Below are positions 28,001 through 37,822 of a stretch of DNA of 64,000 nucleotides, one piece after another. This stretch comes from Planctomycetota bacterium (lineage in GTDB: Bacteria; Planctomycetota; Planctomycetia; Pirellulales; UBA7805), in NCBI GenBank assembly GCA_003389215.1, contig QQVP01000135.1, forward strand, positions 1-64,000. Direction: 5' to 3'. A model generated the notes under the pieces. It was not told where the DNA came from and did no database searches. It saw nothing but the letters and a program-made list of their open reading frames with translations. Each line of letters begins with the position of its first letter. Positions within the stretch are counted from its first letter, which is position 1. The position numbers were made by a program, and so were the translations under genes.

Positions 28001-28954
28001 ATGTCGGTAAAGACGCCCGTCGCCTTCTTGATCTTCAATCGCCCCGACCTCACGGAGCAAGTCTTCGCGGCGATCGCGCAAGCGCGTCCGGAGCGGCTGC
28101 TGGTCGTGGGCGACGGACCCCGAGCCGATCGCGCGGACGAACGGGCTCAGGTCGGGGCGACCCGTGCGATCATCGAACGTGTCGATTGGCCCTGCGAGGT
28201 CCAAACGAACTACGCCGAGGAGAACCTCGGCTGCAAGCGACGCGTCTCGAGCGGGCTGGCCTGGATCTTCGAGCAGTGCGAAGAGGCGATCATTCTGGAA
28301 GACGACTGCCTGCCCGATCCGAGCTTCTTTCCCTTTTGCGAAGAGCTGCTGGCCCACTATCGCCACGATCGTCGCATCGTTTCGATCGCGGGCAATGGCT
28401 ATGAAGGGGGCCCGCTTCCGTACGGCAACGGCTACACGTTTTCAAAGTACTTTCAGTGCTGGGGTTGGGCGAGTTGGCGACGCGTGTGGGAGAATTTTGA
28501 CCTGGAGTTGCAGACCTGGCCGGAGTTCGACGCCGCCGGGTGCCTGGCCAGTTTCGCCGATAGCGCTGCCGAAGAGCGCTACTGGCGGCAGATCTTCGAT
28601 CGGCAATGTCGCGGGGAAATCGACAGCTGGGCCTATTCGTGGGCCTATTCTTGCTTCGCGCAAAGTGGGCTTTCGGTCATTCCTGCCGTGAACTTGATTT
28701 GCAACCTCGGCTTCGACCAGCGGGCGACCCATACGCGTCAGGTCGATCACCACCTGGCGGCCCGGCCCGTCGATACCCTGTCGGAGTTTCGCCATCCGCC
28801 GGCCGTGATTCGCAACAAAGAGGCCGACAAGATCTGCTTTGCGCGTCGGTTTCAGCGCGAGCCGAAGCTCGTGCGGCTTAAGAAGAAGATCCGCCGCCGG
28901 GTGCGATCTTGGTACGACAACGGCCCCCACGATCCGCCGAGGAAGGCCGCATGA
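28001..28954 (+). CDS. Family 2-like glycosyltransferase
   Basis: 317 residues from ATG 28001. The N-terminal Rossmann half (TPVAFLIFNRPDLTEQVFAAI, LLVVGDGPR) leads to the metal-binding acidic motif ILEDDCLPDPSFFPF. Later GYTFSKYFQCWGWASWRRVW is typical of the sugar-transferase group often annotated HlpA-like or family 2. There is no membrane helix, so it probably acts at the cytoplasmic face on lipid-linked sugar. Its stop overlaps the start of the methyltransferase gene (ATGA), so both are coupled in a polysaccharide operon. Confidence 0.85.
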   Translation: MSVKTPVAFLIFNRPDLTEQVFAAIAQARPERLLVVGDGPRADRADERAQVGATRAIIERVDWPCEVQTNYAEENLGCKRRVSSGLAWIFEQCEEAIILEDDCLPDPSFFPFCEELLAHYRHDRRIVSIAGNGYEGGPLPYGNGYTFSKYFQCWGWASWRRVWENFDLELQTWPEFDAAGCLASFADSAAEERYWRQIFDRQCRGEIDSWAYSWAYSCFAQSGLSVIPAVNLICNLGFDQRATHTRQVDHHLAARPVDTLSEFRHPPAVIRNKEADKICFARRFQREPKLVRLKKKIRRRVRSWYDNGPHDPPRKAA

Positions 28955-29622
28955 GCTCGCTCAGCAAAGGAATTCGCAAGCTGATCAGCCACTGGCGAAA
29001 GACGAGCTACGCACTGAACGAACTCGACCTGAAGCTCGAGCGTTATCTCGACTTCGACGAGGGGTTCTTCGTCGAAGCCGGTGCCAATGACGGCATCAAA
29101 CAGAGCAACACGCTGTTGTTCGAGAAGTACCGCAAGTGGTGTGGGTTGCTGATCGAGCCGGTCCCGGAGTTGTACCGCGCCTGTTGTCGAAATCGACCCC
29201 GCTGTGCGGTTGAGAATGCGGCGCTGGTGCCGCTCGATTATGCCGACGAGAACATCGAGATGCGTTACTGTGACCTGATGTCGGTCGTCGCCGGCGGTAT
29301 GAAATCGGCCGAGGAAGAACAGGAACACATCGACAAGGGCTGCGAGATTCAGCGGGTCGAGACCCACCAGCTGACGGTGCCGGCAAGGTCGCTCACCTCG
29401 ATTCTCGACGAGCACCAGGTCACGCACATCGATCTCTTGTCGTTGGACGTTGAAGGCTACGAGCTATCGGCCCTGCAGGGACTCGACTTCGCGCGGTATC
29501 AGCCGCTCTACATGCTCATCGAAGCCCGCTACCGTGAAGAGATCGACGACTATCTCGCCCCCCACTACGCACCCGTGGCCACGCTCTCCTATCACGACGT
29601 GCTTTATCAGCGGCGGCTTTGA
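28951..29622 (+). CDS. FkbM-family methyltransferase
   Basis: 223 residues from ATG 28951, overlapping the preceding stop by 4 bp. SAM-binding motif I appears as GFFVEAGANDG and the FkbM signature as DLLSLDVEGYELSALQG. Family members O-methylate sugars or glycan chains. Here, between glycosyltransferases, it probably methylates a glycan residue. An upstream in-frame GTG at 28909 would lie inside the GT2 gene and is not favoured. Confidence 0.88.
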   Translation: MSSLSKGIRKLISHWRKTSYALNELDLKLERYLDFDEGFFVEAGANDGIKQSNTLLFEKYRKWCGLLIEPVPELYRACCRNRPRCAVENAALVPLDYADENIEMRYCDLMSVVAGGMKSAEEEQEHIDKGCEIQRVETHQLTVPARSLTSILDEHQVTHIDLLSLDVEGYELSALQGLDFARYQPLYMLIEARYREEIDDYLAPHYAPVATLSYHDVLYQRRL

Positions 29623-29745
29623 GGCGATTGGGTTGCCCGACGGGCCGAGTCGACGAGGATTGCTATTGAGCCCTGCGCAGCCAATGATCCAGGCCGACCA
29701 GCGGGAGGCCGGCATTCCAGCTATCACCGCCGCGGCGTAGGGCTC

Positions 29746-30783
29746 ATGAACAACGCAGCCATCAATAAGAGACCGACAGCCATGAAGACCGATACCGATG
29801 CCGCGGTTGTTCGTCTGTCTTCCGCTCGCGATAGGCGGCTCATCGTCGCGCGACCGCTCGGTCGGCTGTGTAACCAGCTATTCCTGTTCGCCCACCTCAT
29901 CGGCTTCGCCAGAGAGAGCCACACCCGGATCGTCAACCTGGCCTTCGCCCGTTACGCCCACTACTTTGTCGGCACGCAGGGCGATCCGCTCGTGCGCTAT
30001 CCCCGCGTGAGAAGCCGGTTGGCTTGCGGGGGCACGCGGCGACTAGCCGGCTGGGGAGGTCGGCATCTCTATAGCCTGGCCAAACGCCTGCCGGGTCGAT
30101 TCTCTTTGCTGCGGGGAAGCGAGCAGATCGTCCCGCTCCACGGCGAGGCGGTCGCCGCGGCGCTGGGCGAACGCAAGCCGGTCGTGCTGCAGGGCGAGAC
30201 CTTTCGCTATGACGAGCGCGTGCAGCAACACACAGCGGCGATTCGCGAGCACCTGCAGCTTGTGCCCCGACACCGCGACCGGGTCAAAGAGACGCTCGAG
30301 CGAGCTCGGCGCGATTGCGACGTGTTGATCGGCGCCCATATTCGCCAGGGCGACTTTCGTCGCTGGCACGGCGGTCGCTTCCATCGCTCGGTTGCCCAGT
30401 TCACCGCCACCATGGAGCACACGGTGAGCCAGTTCCCAAACTCACGTGTCGCTTTCTTGATTTGCTCTGACGAGGCGGTCGACGCGAGTCCGTTTGGCGA
30501 CCTGCAAGTCCACCGCTCGACCGGCCAGATCGTCGAGGATCTCTACGCCCTGGCCGGCTGCGACTACCTGCTGGGGACGCCGATGAGCACCTACTCGATG
30601 TGGGCTTCGTTCTACGGCAATACGCCCTTCTTCACGGTCGCCGATGATGGTCGACAGCCACTGCTGGACGATTTCCACGTCACCGACCTGGCCCACTACG
30701 CTTCGACGCATCAGCCTGGCGAGGACGACCGCGAACTGGTGGAAGCGGAGAGTGGCGAACCCGTACGGCGGTTGGCCAGCTAA
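29746..30783 (+). CDS. GT11-like glycosyltransferase (alpha-1,2-fucosyltransferase type)
   Basis: 345 residues. GRLCNQLFLFAHLIGFA (39-55) corresponds to the GGLGNQMFQYA motif of alpha-1,2-fucosyltransferases, HIRQGDF (from His198) to the HxRRxD GDP-fucose motif, and STYSMWASFYG to the later SxFSWW block. The N-terminal 30 residues are unlikely to be conserved, and ATG 29782 is an alternative start. GDP-sugar transfer onto a surface glycan is expected. The donor may not be fucose, because the motifs are degenerate. Confidence 0.75.
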   Translation: MNNAAINKRPTAMKTDTDAAVVRLSSARDRRLIVARPLGRLCNQLFLFAHLIGFARESHTRIVNLAFARYAHYFVGTQGDPLVRYPRVRSRLACGGTRRLAGWGGRHLYSLAKRLPGRFSLLRGSEQIVPLHGEAVAAALGERKPVVLQGETFRYDERVQQHTAAIREHLQLVPRHRDRVKETLERARRDCDVLIGAHIRQGDFRRWHGGRFHRSVAQFTATMEHTVSQFPNSRVAFLICSDEAVDASPFGDLQVHRSTGQIVEDLYALAGCDYLLGTPMSTYSMWASFYGNTPFFTVADDGRQPLLDDFHVTDLAHYASTHQPGEDDRELVEAESGEPVRRLAS

Positions 30784-30802
30784 GCGGTCGCCAGTCGCCT
30801 GC

Positions 30803-31996
30803 TCAAGCTGCAGCCCCGCGACGCGGTTTACGGCAGAGCTCTTCCAGGACCCGCTCGAGTTGATCGACCGGTGCCACCATGTCCTGCCGCAGCCCGATGC
30901 GAGACGATTCGAGCAACCAGTGCTCGAGGCCCATCAACCGGCTCAGCTCGGGAAAGTAGAGGGCCCGACGTCCTTCGGTCATCAGTTCGACGACCTGCGC
31001 GCCCGGCCGGGCGAAGACGAGATTCGCCAGACCGGCCCCGTGGGGGGCGACGATCACTTCCGCCTGGTGGAACAACTGCGCCTGCTGGGCGACCGTATAG
31101 TCTTCCAAGAAGTGCTCGTCGAACTCGAAACGCTTCAGCAACGCAGCCAATTGCGCTTCGTTGCGTACGCGTCGCGTACCGCGGCGGCTGACGTAAACGC
31201 GAGGTGAAGGTGGTGTTGCCTGATCTCCGGCGTGGGCGAGGATCTTGCGGCCCATCGCGCGGCACGATTCCGCCAACAGACGCGGGGCCGCCAGCAGTTC
31301 ATCCGCCTGCAAGTGCAAGGAGCTGTAGGGCTGAATCACACGGTCGAGCGGCACTCCAAAGGCCTCCAGCGTTTGTCGCTGGAAGGACATCAGCGTATCG
31401 GCCAGATACCAGTCGGCCTCCAGCCCGCTCGCCTGCAACGTGTGCAGTTTCGGCAGCGTCTCGATCGTCCAGTGATAGTAGTTGTGCGACGCACCGCCGT
31501 TGATAACGAACAGACGCCCCGACAAGCGTTGCGGAGCCGGCATGCGAAGCTGGAACGCGGCCCGGCGGAGCCGGTGTTTCCAATATCGCGGTCGCCAGCG
31601 ATAGCCGGTCAGCACGTCTTCCAACTCGGCCAGCTTGCGGGCGCCGTAGTCGAACTCCTGAAGGGCCAGATCGTCGGGGCCGATGACGGTGCCGTGGCGA
31701 CCATAGACACGCCCCTCACGAATCGCGAAGTAGTGGTCGGCCGCGACGGGCGTTTCATCCAAGTGGCCGGTGTAGAAGGCGTCGCCACCTTGGTAGTGGT
31801 AGTCGTAGCGCGGCAACGTTTCGGGCGTTCCCACCTCGTGTCGCGTGACGAACTCGGGATGCCGGGCCGCCAACTCGTCGGCGGGCAGAAACGCTCGCGG
31901 TCCCCGCACACCAGACAGCGGCGGGAGGAGCGACTCGGCCGTAAAGAGGTACTTGCGGTGCCGATAGAGCTTGCGCGGCGGGCGATAAGGTTTCAC
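30803..31996 (-). CDS. GT61-family (DUF563) glycosyltransferase
   Basis: 397 residues. The C-terminal half carries the DUF563 pattern: LFVINGGASHNYYHWTIETL, PRVYVSRRGTRRVRNE, FLEDYTVAQQAQLFHQAEVI, APHGAGLANLVFA and VELMTEGRRALYFPELSRLM. Known members add xylose or other sugars to glycans, and bacterial ones occur in capsule or O-antigen loci. The N-terminal 130 residues are less conserved and contain YHYQGGDAFYTGHLDETPV. The gene converges on the GT11 gene, with 19 bp between the two stops. Confidence 0.85.
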   Translation of the reverse strand: MKPYRPPRKLYRHRKYLFTAESLLPPLSGVRGPRAFLPADELAARHPEFVTRHEVGTPETLPRYDYHYQGGDAFYTGHLDETPVAADHYFAIREGRVYGRHGTVIGPDDLALQEFDYGARKLAELEDVLTGYRWRPRYWKHRLRRAAFQLRMPAPQRLSGRLFVINGGASHNYYHWTIETLPKLHTLQASGLEADWYLADTLMSFQRQTLEAFGVPLDRVIQPYSSLHLQADELLAAPRLLAESCRAMGRKILAHAGDQATPPSPRVYVSRRGTRRVRNEAQLAALLKRFEFDEHFLEDYTVAQQAQLFHQAEVIVAPHGAGLANLVFARPGAQVVELMTEGRRALYFPELSRLMGLEHWLLESSRIGLRQDMVAPVDQLERVLEELCRKPRRGAAA

Positions 31997-32168
31997 GGAC
32001 GTGGGGTCCTGGGGCTACGCAGCCAGCGGATACGACGACTCCGACCAATCGAAGCTGTTTGGCCCGGCCACCTTACCACCGGTTCGTGGGCGGACCAACA
32101 GCAAAGCGAACACCAGCAATGCGCAATGGCAGGCGCCGGTCGGCGAAGGTCTGCTAGCGACCGCACGC

Positions 32169-33278
32169 CTAAGCGGCAGCACGCAGCGGCTGGTCAATGT
32201 CCTGGCCCAGCAACTCGGCGTAGATGCGATTGAGGCTCTCCGCCTCGCGACTCAGCGGAAAGTTGGCCCGCACGTGTTCGATTGCCGTTCCGCTCGCCTG
32301 CTCACGAAGCTCCTCGTCGTCGAGATAGGGTGCTGCGGCGGCCACCAGGGCCGCCACGTTGTCGCGCTCGACGACGCTTCCCGTCCGACCTTCCACGATC
32401 AACTCCGAGAAGGCGCCCGCGTCGGTGGCCACCGTGGGCACGCCGCAGGCCATCGCCTCGAGCGGCGTGAGGCCGAAGCCTTCCCAGCGGGGTGGCGCTA
32501 TGTAGAGCGAGAAGGACTGAAACAGCTCGGTGATCCGCGGATGTTCGCCGACGTAGCGAATCCGCTCGCTCAACCCGGCATCGGCGATTTGCTGCTGCAG
32601 CTTCTGCAGAAAGCCCGCGTGCTCGGCCGTGGTGCGACCCGAGAAGACAGCGCACCAATCGGGTCGCTGCGGGAGTAGCTCGATCATGGCCTCGACGAAC
32701 AGGTCGGTGCCCTTCTGATGGCGAATGCGGCCACAGCAACCGATCAGCTTCAGGTCCGGATCGAAGCCCAGCGACTGCTTCAGGGCCCGCTTATTGGTCT
32801 GCGGCGTGAACCGCTCGGTGTCGATGCCGTGCATGACGACAGTGTGGGGAACTTCCAGGTAGGCTCCCGCCTTGCGGCTCGTCGCCACCACGGCGTCCAT
32901 CCGGCGAATCAACCACCGCGTGAACGGCTTGTGTTTTCGCTGGGCCGCCGAAGTAAAGAGCAGCCTGAGCGGGGCCCGGAAGAGGTGGCGCAGAATCACG
33001 CCGGCCGCCATTTCCACGTTGCGCCGCGCGTGCCACACCCGAAGTTGGCCACGGCGGGGCCGCCCCAACAGCCTCCAGGCGTGCCGCGTTCGCACGTGAG
33101 GCAACGTGCCGGGCAGGCCCGGGCCCAGCCCGGCGATGCGTGTGCCGAGCTTCTGCTGCAGCGGTAGCAGTTGGATGATCGTCGAGGTGACGCCGGACAG
33201 TCGCCGTTTGAAGTTGGGAGCCACCACATCGACTTCGCGTACGTCGAGCGGCTGACTACTCACCTGGTCTCCCGCCAT
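32169..33278 (-). CDS. GT4-family glycosyltransferase
   Basis: 369 residues with AGGAGG before the ATG. The GT-B fold is shown by an N-terminal nucleotide-sugar acceptor half (DVVAPNFKRRLSGVTSTI) and a C-terminal Glycos_transf_1 domain: IGCCGRIRHQKGTDLFVEAM, RIRYVGEHPRITELFQSFSL, and the E-x7-E motif in PRWEGFGLTPLEAMACGVP. It would add a hexose or hexosamine from an NDP-sugar to the growing glycan. The same strand carries the GT61, sugar dehydrogenase and O-antigen ligase genes. Confidence 0.92.
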   Translation of the reverse strand: MAGDQVSSQPLDVREVDVVAPNFKRRLSGVTSTIIQLLPLQQKLGTRIAGLGPGLPGTLPHVRTRHAWRLLGRPRRGQLRVWHARRNVEMAAGVILRHLFRAPLRLLFTSAAQRKHKPFTRWLIRRMDAVVATSRKAGAYLEVPHTVVMHGIDTERFTPQTNKRALKQSLGFDPDLKLIGCCGRIRHQKGTDLFVEAMIELLPQRPDWCAVFSGRTTAEHAGFLQKLQQQIADAGLSERIRYVGEHPRITELFQSFSLYIAPPRWEGFGLTPLEAMACGVPTVATDAGAFSELIVEGRTGSVVERDNVAALVAAAAPYLDDEELREQASGTAIEHVRANFPLSREAESLNRIYAELLGQDIDQPLRAAA

Positions 33279-33440
33279 CGGCCTGCACCTCCTTGCTTCG
33301 CCTTGCCACGTTCCCTGCGGCGAGCCCGATTATAGGCGATTGGTGCGGACCGACCCATGCGAAGTTCGCCCTCGCGCACACGGGCCAGGGGACTGATAGC
33401 ACGACCGCCCCGTTCGACGACAAGGCGGTTGCCACGGCGG

Positions 33441-35999
33441 CTATTGGGGCGCTTGCTCCGGCCCCGGTGTTGTAGCCGACTCGGTTGCCCCGGGCGACTC
33501 CTTAGTCTCGAGCGACGCTGCGGCCTCGGCCGAATCCGCCCCCTCCGGCGACTTGGGCGCCGCTTCCCGGTCGAAACCCGTTGCGGCCCCCTGAAGTCCC
33601 GGTGGCAGCGGCGGCAGCTCGACTCGCGGCAAGGTATCGATCCAGCGATAGATCGCCTCGATCGCCTCCGTATCCCGCTGGTGGACATCGAGCGGTGGCA
33701 TGCGATTGTCGTCGTGCAGCAGGCGGTGAACCAACGCCGACCGCGAGGGGTTGCCCGGCGTCACCACCCGCGCCTTGACCAACTCGCTGGGGTTGAGCAC
33801 GGCACCGCCGATCAGGTTCTGCTGCTCGAGCGGCGTGCTCCAGCGGGCGTCGAACGAAGCACGCACACCGCCCGGAAGGTGGCAGTGGGCACAATTCGCG
33901 TCGAGGTACGACCGCACCCGGGTGGTCAGATCGACTTCCTCGCGATCCATCGGCGCGAGCCGCTCCAGCTTGTCCACCTGGTCTTGCTCGATCTTCTCGA
34001 CAAACATGCTGCCCCGGCTCCACTCGACCAGTTGGTTGCGGTGGCCGACGCGCGGGTAGCGCACCTGGCGATTCAACTGTCGTGTCGAGACGCCAAGCAC
34101 GAAGCCGGCGGTCTTGTTGTGACACGTCAGACACGACGAGCGGCTATTGTAGTGCCACTGCGTTTGGACCACTTCGCCGTCGCGTGACGGTAGCGCGATA
34201 GTCTCCCGCAGTTCGTCTTCGAGCAGCACGGCGTCGGTGCCCTCGTCGTTCCAGCGATACGTCACGCCGAAGGCCTGCTCATCGTTTTGCAGGACGAGCA
34301 GCTGCGTCTCCACCGGGCGAACCGGTCGGCCGTCGCCAGCGGCGTCGCCCATGGGCAGGTCGAGATGCTTCACGAAGATCGTGCCGGGTGGAAATCGCCA
34401 CTTGTCCTGCTTGGCGAATCCAATGCGGTCGTTCGTCGACTCGGGATCGGTGCCGTCGCCGGGCAGCATGATCCAGCGCCGCGCGATGGCTCCGTCATGC
34501 CAGCGCGGAACGTTGATCTCATAGGGAATCACGCCGGGCTCTGGCTCGAAGTTTGCCAGGTCGGCGAAGATGCCGGTCTCCGAGAGCTTCTCGGGCATCG
34601 TGTTGCCAGTCACGCCGTCACTTTCGACCAACCGATAGATCGTGCCGCCTTCCTGATCGCCTTCGCCCACCTCGACGATCAAGATTTCGCCATCGGCGTC
34701 GAGCCCGAACGAGGCCAGGCCGGTCTTGCCGGTGGCGTTGATGGCCAGCAATTCCTGCTGGTGGGCCTTGCCGTTCTCGTCGAATCGCAGGGCCCAAATG
34801 CGGCCCGAACCGTTGTCGCCGTAGATGAACGCCCCTTCCAGCTCAGGGTATTCTTCGCCGTAGTAGGTGTGTCCGGCGATGACGGCGTTGTTCATGTTCA
34901 GGTGGCCGTAGGAGAAGGCGGGCGGCGATTCGATGCCGAAGTACGGATCGGGCTTCTTTCCGCGGAGGTGGCTCTGGTCGAAGGGCAACGTGCCCTCGGC
35001 GTAGCTCCATTGATGATTGGTACCCGGTCCGGCCAGGTTGAGCTCCTCGCGCAGATCCTGGCCGACGTCGCCCACCCACAGACGACCCTGTCGGTCAAAC
35101 GAGATGCGGTGGGGATTCCGCAAACCGATCGAGTAGAACTCCTCGAGGGCTCCCTCGACACCCACGAAGGGATTGTCGGACGGGATGTAGTAGTGGGCCG
35201 TGCGACCGTTCTGCGGCTGGCGGCGAATCGGGTGGCTCACCTCGCCGCCCCGCTGGTCGACGTCAATACGCAACAGCCCGGAGAACAGGTTGCGGTTGAT
35301 GCGCTGACCGTTGCGATAGTCGTCGCCCAGCGACCCCTCGTCGCCGACGCCGACATACAGAAAGCCGTCGGGACCGAAGGCCAGGGCCCCGCCGTTGTGC
35401 CACAGGTCGCGGTCGCGCTGATCGATCAGCACCAGCTCGCTGTCCCGATCGGCGACCTGCTCGCCGTCGGCTATCGTGAAACGCGAGAGCCGGTCGTAGC
35501 AGACGTCGTCGATCAAGGCCGTGTAGAAGATGTAGAAGTAGCCGCGGTTGGGTGAGTCGGCCTGGCCGAATTCCGGGTGCAGGGCGATGCCCAGGGCCCC
35601 GTCGTCGTCGTAAGGCGTGCGAATCACCTGCTCGGAGAAATCGACCACGGTGGTCTTCTCCACCGCGTCGTAGTCATCTTCGACCATCTGGACGCTGCCG
35701 CGGCGCTCGAGCACCCACAGGCGACCCGAGTCATCCGGCAGGGCCACCACGCCGGTCGGCTCGAAGAACTTCAGGTTCGGCACCACCTTTTCGGTCATGT
35801 AGGGACTGCCGAACGGCGAAGCCAGGGGAACCTTGATCGTCTCGTTTCGCAGACGATGGATTCCTCGATAGGGCCAGAACAGGGCGACTGCGGTCGTCAG
35901 GACCAGCAGCGCCACCGAGGCGCGCTTGAGGCGTTTCTTCCAGTCGACGCGCCGCGTGACGCGCGGAGCAACTTGGGGTGGGGCGGTGGCAACACTCAT
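33441..35999 (-). CDS. PQQ-type glucose/sorbosone dehydrogenase fused to an HNE_0200-like cytochrome region
   Basis: 852 residues from ATG 35999 (an upstream start at 36032 is weaker). An N-terminal membrane anchor (about 26-44) precedes a six-bladed GSDH propeller: FFEPTGVVALPD, LAFGPDGFLYVGVGDEGSLG, GLRNPHRISFDRQGRLWVGD and VGQDLREEL. The C-terminal 380 residues contain two heme-type motifs, CLTCHNKTAG and NCAHCHLPGG, in the arrangement of the HNE_0200 (TIGR03806) family. A periplasmic sugar oxidase passing electrons to its own cytochrome is the likely role. Its place inside a glycosyltransferase cluster is unusual. Confidence 0.85.
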   Translation of the reverse strand: MSVATAPPQVAPRVTRRVDWKKRLKRASVALLVLTTAVALFWPYRGIHRLRNETIKVPLASPFGSPYMTEKVVPNLKFFEPTGVVALPDDSGRLWVLERRGSVQMVEDDYDAVEKTTVVDFSEQVIRTPYDDDGALGIALHPEFGQADSPNRGYFYIFYTALIDDVCYDRLSRFTIADGEQVADRDSELVLIDQRDRDLWHNGGALAFGPDGFLYVGVGDEGSLGDDYRNGQRINRNLFSGLLRIDVDQRGGEVSHPIRRQPQNGRTAHYYIPSDNPFVGVEGALEEFYSIGLRNPHRISFDRQGRLWVGDVGQDLREELNLAGPGTNHQWSYAEGTLPFDQSHLRGKKPDPYFGIESPPAFSYGHLNMNNAVIAGHTYYGEEYPELEGAFIYGDNGSGRIWALRFDENGKAHQQELLAINATGKTGLASFGLDADGEILIVEVGEGDQEGGTIYRLVESDGVTGNTMPEKLSETGIFADLANFEPEPGVIPYEINVPRWHDGAIARRWIMLPGDGTDPESTNDRIGFAKQDKWRFPPGTIFVKHLDLPMGDAAGDGRPVRPVETQLLVLQNDEQAFGVTYRWNDEGTDAVLLEDELRETIALPSRDGEVVQTQWHYNSRSSCLTCHNKTAGFVLGVSTRQLNRQVRYPRVGHRNQLVEWSRGSMFVEKIEQDQVDKLERLAPMDREEVDLTTRVRSYLDANCAHCHLPGGVRASFDARWSTPLEQQNLIGGAVLNPSELVKARVVTPGNPSRSALVHRLLHDDNRMPPLDVHQRDTEAIEAIYRWIDTLPRVELPPLPPGLQGAATGFDREAAPKSPEGADSAEAAASLETKESPGATESATTPGPEQAPQ

Positions 36000-36043
36000 C
36001 TCTCGTCTTCCTTCTTTTTGCCGGCGGATCATGTCGGACTCAG

Positions 36044-37489
36044 TTACGTTCGTGGGAACGACGTGGCCGGCAGACCAGACCGCATTCCGGTCCAGCCCTC
36101 CGCGGCATGATGAGTGGCATCGTGCAGCTTATCGCGCTGCCCGGCCAGTTTCATGCGCGTGCCGATCGTAATTCCCGCGAGCAGGCAAATCACACCGTTT
36201 TCGATCGGCGTGTAACTCACCTCTCGCGACATTAGTTGGACCAGATAGACGGCCATCGCGGCCATGTGCAGCAGCGCGTGTCCCCGCGCCCAGTCGGGTG
36301 CGTCGGGATCGCGCCACAGACGCCACGCCTGGTAGATGCTGCCTCCGAGCACGAGCAGGAACAGGACCAGGCCGATCAGGCCCGTGTCGACCAGGATGCT
36401 CAGGTAGGTGTTGTGGTGGATGTAGCCCCGCAAGGCCTCCAGCTTCAGGTCGACGTCGCGGTCGCTCAGGTAGTACTTGCTGTCCAGCGGGAACTGGCTG
36501 AAGCCGCGGCCGAAGATCGGCTGGTCCTGAAACATCTTCCAAGAGACGTAGGCGAAGCTCGCCCGCATGTAGGTCGACTCGCGGGTTACGGCGGCCGACT
36601 TCTCGCGTTCGAAGGCGATCAGGTCGTCCCGCTTGACCGCGACCGCGGCCAGGGCAACCAGCACCAACGCCCCTAAGGTCAACGGTCGCCAGGCACCCCG
36701 CAGCAACAAGGCCAACAGCACCAGTAGGATCAGCCCGCTCCCCATCCAGACGCTGCGCGTGTAAGTAAAGGCGCTGGCGGCCAGGAACAGCGGCGTCAGC
36801 AACATCAGCAACAGCACGCCCGGGCGGCCCCAACGTCCTCGCCAGTAGAGCCCCACGAAGGCGGCCGCGAAGCAGATGTTCAAATAGGTTCCAAACCGGG
36901 CCGACTGCACCATCGGTCCGCGGGCACGGCCGAAGTGAATGCCCACGTCGGGATCGGCGATGTACCGCGGAAAGACCAGGGCCGAGGCCCCGATCCCTTC
37001 CAGGATGCCGGTGATGGCCAGGTAGACGCCAAAGCCCGCCAGCCCCCAATGCACCGCCGAGACGCCTCGATCGTCGAGCGTCGATTGACGGGCGATCCAG
37101 TACAACGAGAACGGAATCAGGTAGCCGACCAGCAGATGCCACAGCGGCGTGATGTTGTCTTTTCCTGGCGGCTTGTGCGACCAGTCGATCAAGAGGGTTT
37201 GCAGGACCAGCCACCCGACGAACGCCAGCAAGACGTAGTCGGCGCGGTCGAGCGGTTTCGGTTCGTAGCGGCGCAGGGCCCGCCGGACCACGAAGGTTCC
37301 GGCCACGAGCACCAGCAGCAGCCGGTCGAGCGAGATCGGAATCGCCGCGTCGATGGCATAGAAGTACTTGCCGAAGCAGCAGCCGGCGATCAGGTACAAC
37401 AGGCAAGCCAGAGCCAGCGGAATTCGCGCCGTAAACACGATCGCCCAAACCAGCGCGGCGGCGGCGGCAATGACGATGATCGCTTCCAT
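36044..37489 (-). CDS. O-antigen ligase/polymerase (Wzy_C family)
   Basis: 481 residues with about eleven membrane helices. The family region lies in the second half: FLAASAFTYTRSVWMGSGLILLV, GRGFSQFP in a periplasmic loop, and YIHHNTYLSILVDTGLIGLVLF, where the conserved His pair matches the O-antigen ligase loop. It transfers or polymerises undecaprenyl-linked glycan on the periplasmic side. It is the first gene of a minus-strand run continuing through the dehydrogenase and GT genes, 44 bp upstream of the dehydrogenase start. Confidence 0.88.
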   Translation of the reverse strand: MEAIIVIAAAAALVWAIVFTARIPLALACLLYLIAGCCFGKYFYAIDAAIPISLDRLLLVLVAGTFVVRRALRRYEPKPLDRADYVLLAFVGWLVLQTLLIDWSHKPPGKDNITPLWHLLVGYLIPFSLYWIARQSTLDDRGVSAVHWGLAGFGVYLAITGILEGIGASALVFPRYIADPDVGIHFGRARGPMVQSARFGTYLNICFAAAFVGLYWRGRWGRPGVLLLMLLTPLFLAASAFTYTRSVWMGSGLILLVLLALLLRGAWRPLTLGALVLVALAAVAVKRDDLIAFEREKSAAVTRESTYMRASFAYVSWKMFQDQPIFGRGFSQFPLDSKYYLSDRDVDLKLEALRGYIHHNTYLSILVDTGLIGLVLFLLVLGGSIYQAWRLWRDPDAPDWARGHALLHMAAMAVYLVQLMSREVSYTPIENGVICLLAGITIGTRMKLAGQRDKLHDATHHAAEGWTGMRSGLPATSFPRT

Positions 37490-37588
37490 GGGTGGCGACT
37501 CGCGCGGGGCTCTGGGACGCGGCTGTGGGGCGCACGGGCTGGATGGCGGCGACAGGCAGCGGTTCGAGGCACCTGCCGCGGACCGCTC

Positions 37589-37747
37589 TCGAGCGCGTCT
37601 CGTTTATCTCTAGCGTCCTGGCTAGCTACGGCGGTGCTTGGCTACGTCGACCTGCATCGACGAATCCACAATTCGTCTGCTTCGGTCTCCTTGCCAAACT
37701 TGCCTCGCCCACGCCAAGGACGCGACACCTATCCTAGACACGCTCTA
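37589..37747 (+). mobile_element. MITE-like palindromic element, copy 1
   Basis: 159 bp. The right end reads AGACACGCTCTA and the left end GAGCGCGTCTCG, where the expected TA has become TC. The interior matches copies 2 and 3 throughout, including GACGAAT...ATTCGTC at the centre. No coding capacity is seen. Ends of the type TA-GAGCG...CGCTC-TA suggest a non-autonomous element of the IS630/mariner type that duplicates TA on insertion. No transposase is present in the window. Confidence 0.8.
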
Positions 37748-37822
37748 GGGGACCTATCTGCTTATGGAAACTGTAGGTTACGCTCGCCGCCTAACCTTTT
37801 TTCGGGCGGGTGGCTGGGCCTG

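Noticed and set aside
32015-32197. Sixty-codon minus-strand frame between the GT61 and GT4 genes
   Set aside because: It overlaps the 3' end of GT4, has no ribosome-binding site and shows only a short hydrophobic run.
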